A DNA stretch of 64,000 nucleotides from Streptomyces griseus (GCF_001715295.1 NZ_MDKB01000001.1:1255951-1319950), one strand, 5' to 3'; shown: positions 28,372 to 40,355, counted from the first letter of the stretch. Numbers and translations are program-made. Notes: generated by a model from the letters alone, not told the origin.

Positions 28372-29760
28372 TCAGGGGGCCGGCCTGCGTTCGGTCAGAG
28401 CCGTCAGCGCGTCCGCGTGGTCCAGCCCGCTCTCCGCAGCCACCGCATCCAGGGACTGCGCGTCGCGCACCGGGGCGAAGTGCGGTCCGTCTCCGTCCGG
28501 GCCGAAGGAGAAGCCGTACACGGCGGGCCGCGGAAGGCTGTTGTAGGCCCACGGGGTGGAGAAGTAGTACGCCCCGGTGTCGTACAGGACGACGAAGTCG
28601 TCCTCCCGGATCTCGGGCAGTTCCCGGGCGTGAGCGACCACATCCCCGGCGAAACAGCAGGGCCCCGCGACGTCCTGGACCATCGGCGGCCCGCTCCGGG
28701 GGCGTCCTTCCCCGTCGAACACGCCCACCCGGAGCGGCCAGGCCTCGGGCATGAAGACCGTACGGGTGGCGATCTGGGCCCCGGCGTGGGTGAGCGCGAT
28801 GCGGCGGCCGCCCGCGTCCTTCGTGTACTCCACGCGCGCCCCGATGAAGCCGTTCTTCGCCAGCAGGGACCTGCCGAACTCGGTGACCAGGTGGTAGCGG
28901 CCGTCGAAGAGGCCCGGAGCCGCCGCCCGGAGTGCGGCCACATGGTCCGAGAAGGCGGGACGCACCTCGTCGTCGGCGAAGTTGACCGGCAGCCCGCCGC
29001 CGATGTCGATCCCGGTGACCTGCCGGGCCCCCACCGTGGCGTTGATCTCCTCGGCCAGCCCGTACGTCTCGGCGATGCCCTCGGCGATGAGTTCCGGCGG
29101 GCAGCCCTGGGAGCCCACGTGGGTGTGGAGCCGGGTCAGCCAGGGACGCTCCGCGAAGGCCTGGACGACCTGTTCGCGGGCGCCCGGGTCACGCAGGGCC
29201 ACACCGAACTTGGAGGTGGCCGTCGCGGTGCTCATCGCCCCGATGGAGCCGCCTCCCACCTGCGGATTGACGCGCAGCCCGAGTACGGACGCCGAGTCCG
29301 GGGAGCGCAGTTCCCCGATGCGGCGCAGTTCGCCCGGGCTGTCGGCGTTCACCGCCACACCGAGCGCCAGCGCCAGCCGCAGCTCCTCCCGGGTCTTCGC
29401 GGGGGAGTCCAGGACGATCCTCTCCGGGGCGAACCCCGCCTCGACGGCGAGCCGCAGCTCACCCGGGCTCGCCACCTCGCAGCCCATGCCGCAGTCGGCG
29501 AGCAGCCGCAGCACAGGGACGAGGGAGGCGGCCTTCGCGGCGAAGGTGTGCAGGACGGGCACGCCCGGAACCGAGGCGAAGGCCTCGTGCAGCGCGGTGA
29601 CGGAGTCCCGGACACCGTCCACGTCGAGGAAACCGGCCACGGGCTGCCGCTCGCCGAGCAGTCCGTCCGCCACGGCCCGGCGGACCGCCTCGGCGAACCG
29701 TGCCGCGCGCGGGCCGGGCGGGGAGTGTGCCGCGCCTGCGGCGCGAGTCGTCGATGTCAT
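28372..29760 (-). CDS. Fold III PLP-dependent decarboxylase (LysA/ornithine-type)
   Basis: A 462-residue enzyme of the diaminopimelate/ornithine decarboxylase fold. The PLP lysine is Lys76 in VLHTFAAKAASLVPVL. The barrel has HTHVGSQGCP and the glycine loop GIDIGGGLPVNF. The C-terminal domain has EFGRSLLAKNGF, then GPCCFAGDVVAHARELPEI, where the Cys-containing loop contributes the second active-site residue, and YDTGAYYFSTPWAYN. The loop and terminal sequence differ from standard LysA, so the substrate may be another diamino acid or arginine-like compound. It lies 109 bases downstream of the PucR-type regulator, suggesting linked expression. Confidence 0.85.
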   Translation of the reverse strand: MTSTTRAAGAAHSPPGPRAARFAEAVRRAVADGLLGERQPVAGFLDVDGVRDSVTALHEAFASVPGVPVLHTFAAKAASLVPVLRLLADCGMGCEVASPGELRLAVEAGFAPERIVLDSPAKTREELRLALALGVAVNADSPGELRRIGELRSPDSASVLGLRVNPQVGGGSIGAMSTATATSKFGVALRDPGAREQVVQAFAERPWLTRLHTHVGSQGCPPELIAEGIAETYGLAEEINATVGARQVTGIDIGGGLPVNFADDEVRPAFSDHVAALRAAAPGLFDGRYHLVTEFGRSLLAKNGFIGARVEYTKDAGGRRIALTHAGAQIATRTVFMPEAWPLRVGVFDGEGRPRSGPPMVQDVAGPCCFAGDVVAHARELPEIREDDFVVLYDTGAYYFSTPWAYNSLPRPAVYGFSFGPDGDGPHFAPVRDAQSLDAVAAESGLDHADALTALTERRPAP

Positions 29761-29869
29761 ACGGCGAGAGTGGACGAGAGGAACCCCCCGGGTCTTCGTC
29801 GCGCAGGACAACGCCGGCGGCGCAGCCCGTCCGGACGCACAACTCGCGGACCGACGTGCCACCCGGCGG

Positions 29870-31768
29870 TCACGTGTCACCCGCCAGCCGCACCGCGAGT
29901 GTGAGCAGCAGCCGGGTGTCCGGGTCGTCGAGATCGACGCCGAACCGCTCCCGCACACGGCGAAGGCGGTACCGCAGCGTATTGGGATGGACGACGAGCC
30001 GCCGCGCCGCCCGCACCACGTCACCCGAGGCGTCGAGATACGCGGCCAGCGACCGCACCAGCACACCGCCGGCCGTGAGATCGGAGCGCACGAGGTCGTG
30101 CACGGGGCCGGTGCCCGCCTCCCACAGCGGCCGCACCGCGTCCAGGGCACGCAGGACGTCGATCCCCGGCCCGGCCTCCGCGGGCCCCGCGTGCCGCAGT
30201 GCCGGGCCCGGCCCGCCCCGCCGTTCCCGCTCCCGCAGCACCCGCACCACCAGAGCGGCCTCCTCCCGGGAGGCGGCGGCTTCGACGGCGGACGGGACCA
30301 CGCACCCGGCCCCGGCCCGTACGGGGACCCCGCCGGGCAGGGCGGACGCCAGGCCGGCCAGTTCCCGGGCGAGGCCGAGCACCTCGCGTTCCTGACCGCC
30401 GCCGCGCAAGGGGAACAGCACGAGCAGCCGCTCGGCCTCACGCAGCACCAGGACACCGGAGCGGTACGACAAGGCCTGCAGCGCCAGCGCGTCCAGCGTC
30501 CGCCGAATCCCCGACCACGTACCGAATGCGGGCGTCCACGGGCCCTCAGGAGGCGGCGGCGCACCGGACGGCTCCGGTACGTGGGGCAGGGAGGCGTCCG
30601 CGGTGCCCGGCTCCGGGTCCGGGAACGGCGACGCACCGCCGACGGGCGGCGTCGTACCGCCGACGGGCGGCGTCGTACCGCCGACGGGCGGCGTCGTACC
30701 GCCGACGGAAGGTGTCGCATCGGCGTGGGGCGGCTGAGTGCCTCCCACCGGTTCCGGCCGTACGCCGTGCCCCGGGGCCCCGGCGGGTTCCGCGATCACC
30801 ACCGCGCACGGGGCCTCCGGCGCTAGCCCCAGCGACCACGCGTGCGTGCGCCCGTCGCCCTGCCCGTACAGCAGCCCGCGCAGGGCCCCGTCCCGGCGGC
30901 GTACGGCTCCGCTCTCCCGCAGCCGGTGCCTCACCAGGAGCGGGGCGGCGGCCTCGGCGGCCCGCCGCAGTGCGTCCCCGGCACGGAGCGAGAGGCTGCG
31001 GCCGTCCGCCGCCGCCCAGATCGAGCCCAGTACCTCGGGGCCGTTACGGACGGCGACGACCAGGCGCTCGGGGCTGTCGCCGTCGGCGGGCCGGCGGATC
31101 ACGTCCCGGGAGGTCCACAGCGCCCGCAGCACCCCGCTGCGCCGCAGTTCCGCGATCCGCCACTCCGGCACCCGGCCGCCCAGGATCGTGGAACGGCGTA
31201 CGCCGTCGGCCTCCGGCAGGGTCGCCGAGTGGGCCAGTACCCGGAACGAGGTGTCCTCGATCGTGATCGAGCCCCCCGTACGCGCGGCGATGGCGGCGGC
31301 CAGCGCGTCGAGGTCGTCGCCGTACGGGTGGGCGTCCGCTCCCGGGTCGCCGGTGGTCGCCGCGGCGAGGGCCAGCGCGGAGCGCAGCAACGCGGCGGTG
31401 TCGCTCCAGTCCGTCCAGGCCGCCCTGGCGAGCAAGGCGACCCCCGCCTCGGCGGCCGCGGCCAGGACCTCCGGTGCCGCAGGCGCTCCCTCCGTCTCCC
31501 GCAGCACCACGGCGCAGGCACCGCTCCGGGCCGCCTCCCGCACGGCCTCCGTCGCGTCGGCGCAGGCGGCGGACGGACCGACCGCCAGCACCACGTGCCC
31601 ACCGGCGTGGCCGCCCGCCCCCTCGTCGCCGAAGACCACGGCCCGCACCGCCACGTCCCGCTGGGCGGGAGCCACCAGCAGTCGCAGCGTCCCCGCGTCG
31701 TCGTAGGCGAGGAGCCGGCGGAGGGTTGCCCCGGGATCCGGTTCGGCGGGAGACGGGCTGCTGGTCAC
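29870..31768 (-). CDS. PucR-family transcriptional regulator
   Basis: A 632-residue regulator from GTG 31768. The N-terminal half is a PucR sensory region (about residues 1-140) and a GAF/CdaR-like middle region (AAAIAARTGGSITIEDTSFR, then VLGSIWAAADGRSLSL). The C-terminal 60 residues carry the PucR helix-turn-helix (YLDASGDVVRAARRLVVHPN, then TLRYRLRRVRERFGVDLDDP). Residues about 350-385 are an insert made of VGGTTPP repeats. It lies 25 bases after gnd and ahead of the decarboxylase, so it may control that neighbour; many PucR proteins respond to nitrogen compounds. Confidence 0.88.
   Translation of the reverse strand: MTSSPSPAEPDPGATLRRLLAYDDAGTLRLLVAPAQRDVAVRAVVFGDEGAGGHAGGHVVLAVGPSAACADATEAVREAARSGACAVVLRETEGAPAAPEVLAAAAEAGVALLARAAWTDWSDTAALLRSALALAAATTGDPGADAHPYGDDLDALAAAIAARTGGSITIEDTSFRVLAHSATLPEADGVRRSTILGGRVPEWRIAELRRSGVLRALWTSRDVIRRPADGDSPERLVVAVRNGPEVLGSIWAAADGRSLSLRAGDALRRAAEAAAPLLVRHRLRESGAVRRRDGALRGLLYGQGDGRTHAWSLGLAPEAPCAVVIAEPAGAPGHGVRPEPVGGTQPPHADATPSVGGTTPPVGGTTPPVGGTTPPVGGASPFPDPEPGTADASLPHVPEPSGAPPPPEGPWTPAFGTWSGIRRTLDALALQALSYRSGVLVLREAERLLVLFPLRGGGQEREVLGLARELAGLASALPGGVPVRAGAGCVVPSAVEAAASREEAALVVRVLRERERRGGPGPALRHAGPAEAGPGIDVLRALDAVRPLWEAGTGPVHDLVRSDLTAGGVLVRSLAAYLDASGDVVRAARRLVVHPNTLRYRLRRVRERFGVDLDDPDTRLLLTLAVRLAGDT
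30641..30715. repeat. 21-bp tandem repeat inside the PucR gene
   Basis: About three and a half copies of a 21-base unit (CCGCCGACGGGCGGCGTCGTA on the plus strand), in frame, encode repeated VGGTTPP. The first three units are identical and the last is diverged. Length variation by slippage is expected to keep the frame. Confidence 0.85.
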
Positions 31769-31793
31769 GGGCCGAGCATACGAGGACGGCTGA

Positions 31794-33236
31794 TCAGCCG
31801 GCCGGGACCTCCGACCTGTCGCCGCCCCACAGTGTGTGGAACGAGCCGTCCCGGTCGGTGCGCCGGTAGGTGTGGGCCCCGAAGAAATCACGCTGGCCCT
31901 GGGTGAGCGCCGCGGGCAGCCGGTCGGCGCGCAGCCCGTCGTAGTACGAGAGGGCCGCCGCGAAGCCGGGGGTCGGCACTCCCTGCCGTACGGCCTCGGC
32001 GATCACCGTGCGCCAGTCGTCCTGCGCCGCACCGATCTCGTCGGCGAACTGCTGGTCGGAGAGGAGGCTCAGCAGGTCGGGCCGGCTGTCGTACGCCGCG
32101 CGGATCCGGTCCAGGAAGGCAGCGCGGATGATGCACCCGGCCCGCCAGATCGATGCCACCGCCCCGAGGTCGATGTCCCAGTCGTACGTCTCGCTGCCCG
32201 CCCTGATCTGGTGGAACCCCTGCGTGTAGGACACGATCTTGGAGGCGTACAGCGCCTGCTCGACCCGGTCGGCGAAGGCGGCCGCCTCCTCCGTGCCCAG
32301 CGGTGCGGCCGACGGGCCGGGCAGGCCGCGGGCCGCCTCCCGGAGGTCGGCGTGGCCGGACAGGGAGCGGGCGAAGACCGCCTCGGCGATACCGGACACG
32401 GGCACGCCGAGGTCGAGGGCGATCTGTACGGTCCAGCGTCCGGTGCCCTTCTGCTCCGCCCGGTCCTGGACGACGTCGACGAACGGGGAGCCGGTCGCCG
32501 CGTCCGTGTGGGCGAGCACCTCGGCGGTGATCTCGATGAGGTAGGAGTCCAGGCGTCCGGTGTTCCAGCTGCGGAAGGTGTCCGCGATCTGCGCGGGGGA
32601 GTAGCCGGCGACGGCACGCAGCAGGTGGTAGGCCTCGGCGATGAGCTGCATGTCGGCGTACTCGATGCCGTTGTGGACCATCTTCACGAAGTGACCGGCG
32701 GCGTCCGGCCCGATATGGGTGGTGCAGGGCGTCCCGTCCTTCGCCTTGGCCGCGATCTTCTCCAGCATCGGACCCAGCGACGCGTAGGACTCCTCCGAGC
32801 CGCCCGGCATGATGCTCGGCCCGTTCAGTGCCCCCTCCTCGCCTCCGGAGATGCCCACGCCGACGAAGTGGATCCCCTGTTCCCGCAGTTCCTTCTCGCG
32901 GCGCCTCGTGTCCTCGAAGTGAGCGTTGCCGCCGTCGATGACGACGTCACCCTCCTCCAGGAGCGGGGCGAACTCCTTGATCACGGCGTCGGTCGGCTCC
33001 CCGGCCTTCACCATGATCACGAGGCGCCGTGGGCGTTCCAGGGCGGCCACGAACTCCTCGGGGGTGTGCGCGGGGACGAACGTGCCCTCGTCGCCGAAAT
33101 CCTCGACCAAGGCGTCGGTCTTCGCGGTGGTGCGGTTGTGCACCGCCACGGTGAAGCCGTTGCGGGCGAAGTTGCGAGCGAGGTTGCGGCCCATGACCGC
33201 CAGGCCTGTGACGCCGATCTGCGCAGTGCCGCTCAT
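31794..33236 (-). CDS. gnd: 6-phosphogluconate dehydrogenase, decarboxylating
   Basis: A 480-residue enzyme that oxidises 6-phosphogluconate to ribulose 5-phosphate with CO2 release, giving NADPH in the pentose phosphate pathway. The nucleotide-binding fold begins QIGVTGLAVMGRNLARNFA with the NRT motif of NADP enzymes (VAVHNRTTAKTD). Catalytic features are VGISGGEEGALNGPSIMPGG, then HFVKMVHNGIEYADMQLIAE with the catalytic Lys and Asn, and the C-terminal FGAHTYRRTDRDGSFHTLW. The length matches the long homodimeric form. It has a G-rich 5' region and is followed by the PucR gene after 25 bases. Confidence 0.97.
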   Translation of the reverse strand: MSGTAQIGVTGLAVMGRNLARNFARNGFTVAVHNRTTAKTDALVEDFGDEGTFVPAHTPEEFVAALERPRRLVIMVKAGEPTDAVIKEFAPLLEEGDVVIDGGNAHFEDTRRREKELREQGIHFVGVGISGGEEGALNGPSIMPGGSEESYASLGPMLEKIAAKAKDGTPCTTHIGPDAAGHFVKMVHNGIEYADMQLIAEAYHLLRAVAGYSPAQIADTFRSWNTGRLDSYLIEITAEVLAHTDAATGSPFVDVVQDRAEQKGTGRWTVQIALDLGVPVSGIAEAVFARSLSGHADLREAARGLPGPSAAPLGTEEAAAFADRVEQALYASKIVSYTQGFHQIRAGSETYDWDIDLGAVASIWRAGCIIRAAFLDRIRAAYDSRPDLLSLLSDQQFADEIGAAQDDWRTVIAEAVRQGVPTPGFAAALSYYDGLRADRLPAALTQGQRDFFGAHTYRRTDRDGSFHTLWGGDRSEVPAG

Positions 33237-33489
33237 CTGTCTGCTCCTGCTGTCCGGTGCGGGGGGGAAGGGGAGGAGGGAGGGATCGAAAGGGGGGCGA
33301 CGGAGAAGGGACTCGGGGGAGGGACGGGGAAGTGGCCGGAAGGAGGAGGGCGGGGCGGGGCGTGCCGGAAGCGAGGGCCGGTCAGGTGTACGAGGCCCGG
33401 GCGCCGTGCGTCCGGCACCTCACCTCCGCGTACCCTCTGACGCGCGCGGCGGTTCCGTGCCGGTACCCGCCCGTCGCCGTGGGGATCGG

Positions 33490-33954
33490 TCAGTACCTCT
33501 GCTCATCCCCCTCCTCGGGGATCACATGCATCGCCGCCTCCTCCGCCGAGGCCGCGGCACCGTCGATGCCGACGTCCTGCGCGGTGAGCGTGGCCTCGAC
33601 GTGGCCGTCGCCCTGCTGGGTGAGCCGGCCGGCGCGGTCGGTGCCCACCTCCGTGTCGTAGAGCTCTCCGTCACCGTCCGCCAGATCACCCAGACCGTCG
33701 CCGGGGGAGCCGGCTCCCTCGGGGACTTCCCTGGTCAGGCGGGTGGCGAGTGATTCGCGGGAGTGCTGCTCCGATGCGGTGGTGCCTTCGTCGTCGACCG
33801 CCCACGGCCGTTCGGGCGGTGAGTACCCCTCGTCGAGGAGGTCGGTGACCCCGGACGTGTCCAGGGTGTCCTCCAGGTCGAGCAGGTCGTCCCGGTCGAA
33901 GGCCTCCGGTTCCTGGGGCTGGTAGACGTCGTCCCCTCGGTCGGTGTCGGTCAT
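33490..33954 (-). CDS. DUF5709 domain protein
   Basis: A 154-residue acidic soluble protein, MTDTDRGDDVYQPQEPEAFD at the start, matching the actinobacterial DUF5709 pattern with its LLDLEDTLDTSGVTDLLDEG and GYSPPERPWAVDDEGTTASE segments and a C-terminal AMHVIPEEG. No membrane segment or enzyme motif is seen. The role is unknown; members are common in Streptomyces, often near stress-related genes. It ends 253 bases before gnd on the same strand. Confidence 0.85.
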   Translation of the reverse strand: MTDTDRGDDVYQPQEPEAFDRDDLLDLEDTLDTSGVTDLLDEGYSPPERPWAVDDEGTTASEQHSRESLATRLTREVPEGAGSPGDGLGDLADGDGELYDTEVGTDRAGRLTQQGDGHVEATLTAQDVGIDGAAASAEEAAMHVIPEEGDEQRY

Positions 33955-34352
33955 GGTGCGTCCCTTCCGGTCCGGTGCGGACGGCCTGCCGCCGTGTCGC
34001 GGGGGCGCCGTTCTCGCTCACGCCCATCCGTGTCCCTGTACGCAATTCCACTCCGGTCCCGGGAGGGACGCAACGGAAGCCCGTTCCCCACCCCGCGGGC
34101 ACCGGACCGGGACGAGGACCCGGAGGTGACGACCCCGGGATGACGGCGCCGGCCGACGACTGTCGGTCACGACGCACCTGTCCGGTACGACGCGGGTATC
34201 CGGCCGGGGCCGGCGATCTGTCCTGTCATTGGCATGGACCTGCCTAGCTCCCCTCCACTACAGTCCTGGAAGCCGCCTGAGAGCGCTCTCAGAGCGATCT
34301 CAGGCGCCTGTTCCACCCCCACGATGCTGGAACAACAGAAGGGGAACTCCCC
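33955..34352. other. Intergenic region upstream of the S1 protease
   Basis: About 400 bases between divergent DUF5709 and protease genes. The protease-proximal half contains the perfect palindrome at 34277-34292. No additional gene is seen. Confidence 0.5.
34277..34292. promoter_or_regulatory. LacI-family operator (CebR-type palindrome)
   Basis: CTGAGAGCGCTCTCAG is a perfect 16-base palindrome with the central AGCGCT core typical of LacI-family sites; the Streptomyces CebR box is TGGGAGCGCTCCCA. It lies 60 bases before the protease start. A related half site, AGAGCGATCTCAGG, follows directly. Confidence 0.6.
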
Positions 34353-35498
34353 GTGAGACACACGACGATGGTGCGGACCGGTCTGTCCGCCCTGCTCATC
34401 CTCGGCACCTGGGCAGCCGCCGGCGTCACCCAGGCCTCCGCCGCGGACACTCCCCCCGCCGAACCGCAGGCGTCCGCAGGCCTGATCTCCGCGATGCAGC
34501 GGGACCTGGGTCTGACGCAAGCCCAGGCGGAGGCGCGGCTGACCGCGGAGAAGGAGGCGACCGCTCTGCAGGCCCCCGCGCAGAAGGCGGCCGGCGCCTC
34601 CTTCGGCGGCTCGTGGTTCGACACCGCGTCCGGGAAGCTCACGGTCGCCGTCACGGACCGTACGGCCGCCCGTTCCGTGCGCGCGGCCGGCGCCGAGACC
34701 CGACTGGTCGAACACACCGCCCGGCAGCTGGACACCGCCAAGGACCGGCTGGACGCACTCGCCGCGCCGAGCGGCATCAGCAGCTGGCACGTCGATCCGC
34801 GGGCGAACACCGTCGTGGTGAACGTCGTCGCGTCGGAACGGCGTGACAACGATGTCCGTGCCTTCCTCGCGAAGGCGCGGAAGGCCGGCCCGGTCACGGT
34901 GAAGGAGACCGCCGAGGCCCCGCGGACGTTCGCCGCGGGAACGGTCGGCGGAGACCCGTACTACACGGGCAACGTCCGCTGCTCCATCGGGTTCTCCGTC
35001 CACGGCGGCTTCGTCACGGCAGGCCACTGCGGCCAGGCGGGCGGAGCGGTCAGAGGATGGGACGGCTCGGCCATAGGCAACTTCCAGGGCTCGTCCTTCC
35101 CCGACAACGACTACGCCTGGGTCAACGTGGGCAGCGGCTGGTGGACCGTACCGGTCGTCCTCGGTTGGGGCCAGGTCTCCGACCAACTGGTACGCGGATC
35201 CAACGAGGCCCCGATCGGCGCCTCGATCTGCCGGTCCGGCTCCACCACCCACTGGCACTGCGGCAACGTTCTGGCGAAGAACGAGACCGTGAACTACAGC
35301 CAGGGCGCCGTCCACCAGATGACGAAGACCAGTGTGTGCGCCGAACCGGGCGACTCGGGCGGCTCGTTCATCAGCGGTGACCAGGCGCAGGGAGTCACCT
35401 CGGGCGGCTGGGGTAACTGCAGCGGCGGCGGCGAGACCTGGCACCAGCCCATCAACGAGATCCTCAACCGCTACGGACTCAGGCTGCACACCGCCTGA
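34353..35498 (+). CDS. Secreted S1 family serine protease (streptogrisin type)
   Basis: A 381-residue prepro-protease starting at GTG 34353 behind GAAGGGGAA. The signal peptide ends near ASAADT (residue 31). An alpha-lytic-type propeptide follows to about residue 195. The mature chymotrypsin-like domain has His225 in FVTAGHCG, Asp253 in FPDNDYAWVNV and Ser335 in EPGDSGGSFIS, and six cysteines consistent with three disulfides. It should be exported, self-cleave and degrade proteins outside the cell. A LacI-type operator lies upstream and a perfect palindromic terminator follows. Confidence 0.95.
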   Translation: MRHTTMVRTGLSALLILGTWAAAGVTQASAADTPPAEPQASAGLISAMQRDLGLTQAQAEARLTAEKEATALQAPAQKAAGASFGGSWFDTASGKLTVAVTDRTAARSVRAAGAETRLVEHTARQLDTAKDRLDALAAPSGISSWHVDPRANTVVVNVVASERRDNDVRAFLAKARKAGPVTVKETAEAPRTFAAGTVGGDPYYTGNVRCSIGFSVHGGFVTAGHCGQAGGAVRGWDGSAIGNFQGSSFPDNDYAWVNVGSGWWTVPVVLGWGQVSDQLVRGSNEAPIGASICRSGSTTHWHCGNVLAKNETVNYSQGAVHQMTKTSVCAEPGDSGGSFISGDQAQGVTSGGWGNCSGGGETWHQPINEILNRYGLRLHTA

Positions 35499-35540
35499 AC
35501 CGCCCCCGCCGGGGCCCGGTGACCCCGACGGTGCGTGAGC

Positions 35541-35578
35541 GGTCTGCTGCGGTACCGGGCCCGGTACCGCAGCAGACC
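35541..35578. terminator. 38-base perfect palindrome after the protease gene
   Basis: GGTCTGCTGCGGTACCGGG and its exact complement abut without a loop. It lies 42 bases after the protease stop and between convergent genes, so a bidirectional terminator is the simplest reading. Confidence 0.75.
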
Positions 35579-35707
35579 CGGGCCGTACGGGGGACGCGGA
35601 GGTCCGCGCCGGCCGGGCCGTCCCCGGCCGGGTTGCCCGGTCCCGGCCCCTCGGTCCGGTCCGTTCCAGCTACCGGCCCCGGCCCCTCGGCACGCTCCGC
35701 TCCGGAG

Positions 35708-36094
35708 CTAGAGCGAGCCCTCGGGGCCCTCCTCGCCCTCGTCGTCGGCGCTGAGCTCCTCGGCGCGCAGTGCGAGGTCCTGCAGCACGTCGGTGGAGGT
35801 CACGTCCTGCTGGCCGGAGTCGTGGATCTGGGCGAGCGCGATGAACGCCAGGGTGAACGCTCCGACCAACTGCTCCACGGCTCCGCCGACTTCACGGCCG
35901 ACCAGGGCGGCCATCTCCTCGACGCTCGCATCGGCGGGGATGGCGATGTGCGGCATCGTCTCGTTGAGGAGGGTGGTCACGATGCTGCCGCCCGCCTCCA
36001 GGTCGCCCCCGCTCATGTCCTCGGCCTGGCGCTGCATCTCGCCCGCCTCGGTCAGGATGCCGATCACTCGCTTGAGGACTTCGCTCTGCTCCAT
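35708..36094 (-). CDS. Hypothetical protein, mostly helical, acidic C terminus
   Basis: A 128-residue soluble protein from ATG 36094, starting MEQSEVLKRVIGILTEAGEM. It is predicted to be mostly helical with an amphipathic segment VGGAVEQLVGAFTLAFIALA and an acidic tail (ELSADDEGEEGPEGSL). No known domain was recognised. It is convergent with the protease and divergent from the Rpf gene. An extended start further upstream is in frame, but its sequence lacks gene-like codon bias. Confidence 0.65.
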   Translation of the reverse strand: MEQSEVLKRVIGILTEAGEMQRQAEDMSGGDLEAGGSIVTTLLNETMPHIAIPADASVEEMAALVGREVGGAVEQLVGAFTLAFIALAQIHDSGQQDVTSTDVLQDLALRAEELSADDEGEEGPEGSL

Positions 36095-38991
<2,897 letters not shown>

Positions 38992-39120
38992 GATGTCCTG
39001 TCGAGGCCGCCGAGTCGTCGTCCCTGAGGCGGCGATCCGGCGTACTGCTCCGGTAGTACGTACGTCACTCCCGGGTCCTCCTCTCGACGGTAGTCCCGCA
39101 TCCGCCGGACGTCAGAAGAT

Positions 39121-39178
39121 GCCGTACCCGGGTCACGGGGAGCCGACGGGCGACTGCTCCCCGTGACCCGGGTACGGC
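39121..39178. terminator. 23-bp perfect stem-loop
   Basis: A 23-bp perfect stem (39121-39143 with 39156-39178) with a 12-base loop lies between minus-strand genes, upstream of the permease start. It would stop read-through from the minus-strand regulatory genes. Confidence 0.7.
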
Positions 39179-39298
39179 CGGACGGCGCGTACGTACGTCA
39201 GGGAGGTATGTCATGTACCTGCGTGCCCGGCCCTCGCCCCGGCTGTACCGACATGCCGCACGCACGACGCGGCCGGTCTCGCTCCGCACGCCCGTAAC

Positions 39299-39347
39299 GC
39301 CTCGGCGCCCGCCGCCGGACCACATGTCCGGGGGCGGGCGCCGAGGC
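39299..39347 (-). terminator. Hairpin after the anti-sigma-like ATPase gene
   Basis: A 15-bp perfect stem (39299-39313 with 39333-39347) encloses a smaller CCGGAC/GTCCGG hairpin, 11 bases past the minus-strand gene end. Confidence 0.78.
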
Positions 39348-39357
39348 GCGCGAGCTG

Positions 39358-39813
39358 TCAGGTGCTGAGCTGGAACTCCGCCCGGATGCGCTTGCCGACG
39401 GGCACCCGCTCGGCCGTGACCCGGTCGCAGAGGGCGACCACGATCTCCATGCCGTGGCCGCCGAGGCGGTCCGGGTCGGGGGAGTAGAGGACGGGGAGGG
39501 CCGTACTGCTGTCGTACACCGTGATGCTGATGCGCTCGGCGTTGCCCTCCAGCTCGAGCATGTACGGTCCGTGGCTGTACCGGTCCGCGTTGGTGATGAG
39601 TTCGCTGACCGCGAGCATCAGATCGCTGCGGGTGTGCTCTCCGAGCACCGCCAGCCACTCCGCCGCCAGCCGGACCAGAAAGCGATCGGCCAGCGCGCGT
39701 GCCTGTGCGATGCATCCGGGCTCGCCGTCGAACACCTCGGCGGTGAGCAGAACATCCGTGGACGGTAGCCCCCGACAGGGGTCGTCCGGCCGTGAGGTGG
39801 CCTGATCGTTCAT
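39358..39813 (-). CDS. HATPase_c_2 anti-sigma-type regulatory ATPase (RsbW-like)
   Basis: A 151-residue stand-alone GHKL ATPase from ATG 39813. The N box is LMLAVSELITNADRYSHGPY and the G box is DPDRLGGHGMEIVVALCD. There is no kinase dimerisation domain, so it belongs to the RsbW/SpoIIAB-like group that binds sigma factors or anti-anti-sigma proteins. Streptomyces encode dozens of these. It lies close to a PP2C phosphatase, kinase, receiver and SigB-type sigma gene on the same strand, which fits a partner-switching network. Specific partners are unknown. Confidence 0.85.
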   Translation of the reverse strand: MNDQATSRPDDPCRGLPSTDVLLTAEVFDGEPGCIAQARALADRFLVRLAAEWLAVLGEHTRSDLMLAVSELITNADRYSHGPYMLELEGNAERISITVYDSSTALPVLYSPDPDRLGGHGMEIVVALCDRVTAERVPVGKRIRAEFQLST

Positions 39814-39911
39814 GTGCTCCAGCCAAGGCGCCGCAGGGTGGTCGTACCGACCATTTCTCGCCGATCGTCTACCCGCGTCGAAAGATCCCACTCCAGGAGA
39901 CCTGAATGATT

Positions 39912-40355
39912 TTACGCACGTCCGGGCAGCCGGACCACGCTGACGAAGAAGTCGTCGATCTGGCGCACCGCCCCGATGAACTGCTCCAGGTCCACGGGCT
40001 TGGTGACATAGGCGTTGGCGTGCAGTTTGTAGCTGCGCAGGATGTCCTCCTCCGCGGAGGAGGTGGTGAGGACCACCACGGGGATCAGGGCCAGTTCCGG
40101 ATCCGTCTTGATCCGCTCGAGCACCTGCCGACCGTCGTACCTGGGCAGGTTGAGGTCGAGCAGTACGAGATCGGGACGCGGCGCGTCGGCGTGTTCGCCC
40201 CGGCGGTAGAGGAAGTCCAGCGCCTCCTGCCCGTCGCGGACGACGTGCAGCGTATTGCGGATCTTGTTGTCCTCGAAGGCCTCACGGGTCATCAGCTCGT
40301 CGCCGGGGTCGTCTTCGACGAGCAGGACCTCGATGGGTTTGACCGGGTCGTTCAC
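39912..40355 (-). CDS. CheY/Rcp1-like single-domain response regulator
   Basis: A 147-residue lone receiver. The acidic pocket is VEDD, the phospho-acceptor Asp is in [13 protein letters not shown], then [11 protein letters not shown] and the conserved Lys in [13 protein letters not shown]. The insert [10 protein letters not shown] and overall pattern match the Rcp1 group that pairs with phytochrome-like or CHASE3 kinases. Its ATG overlaps the kinase stop by four bases, so it is the direct output partner of that kinase. It has no DNA-binding domain and must act through protein contact. Confidence 0.9.
   Translation of the reverse strand: MNDPVKPIEVLLVEDDPGDELMTREAFEDNKIRNTLHVVRDGQEALDFLYRRGEHADAPRPDLVLLDLNLPRYDGRQVLERIKTDPELALIPVVVLTTSSAEEDILRSYKLHANAYVTKPVDLEQFIGAVRQIDDFFVSVVRLPGRA

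Noticed and set aside
39213..39368. Small frame of 51 codons starting MYLRARPSPRLYRH with GGGAGG upstream
   Set aside because: It runs through a terminator hairpin and into the antisense 3' end of the ATPase gene, and its composition is what random GC-rich DNA gives. The ribosome-site match may be chance.
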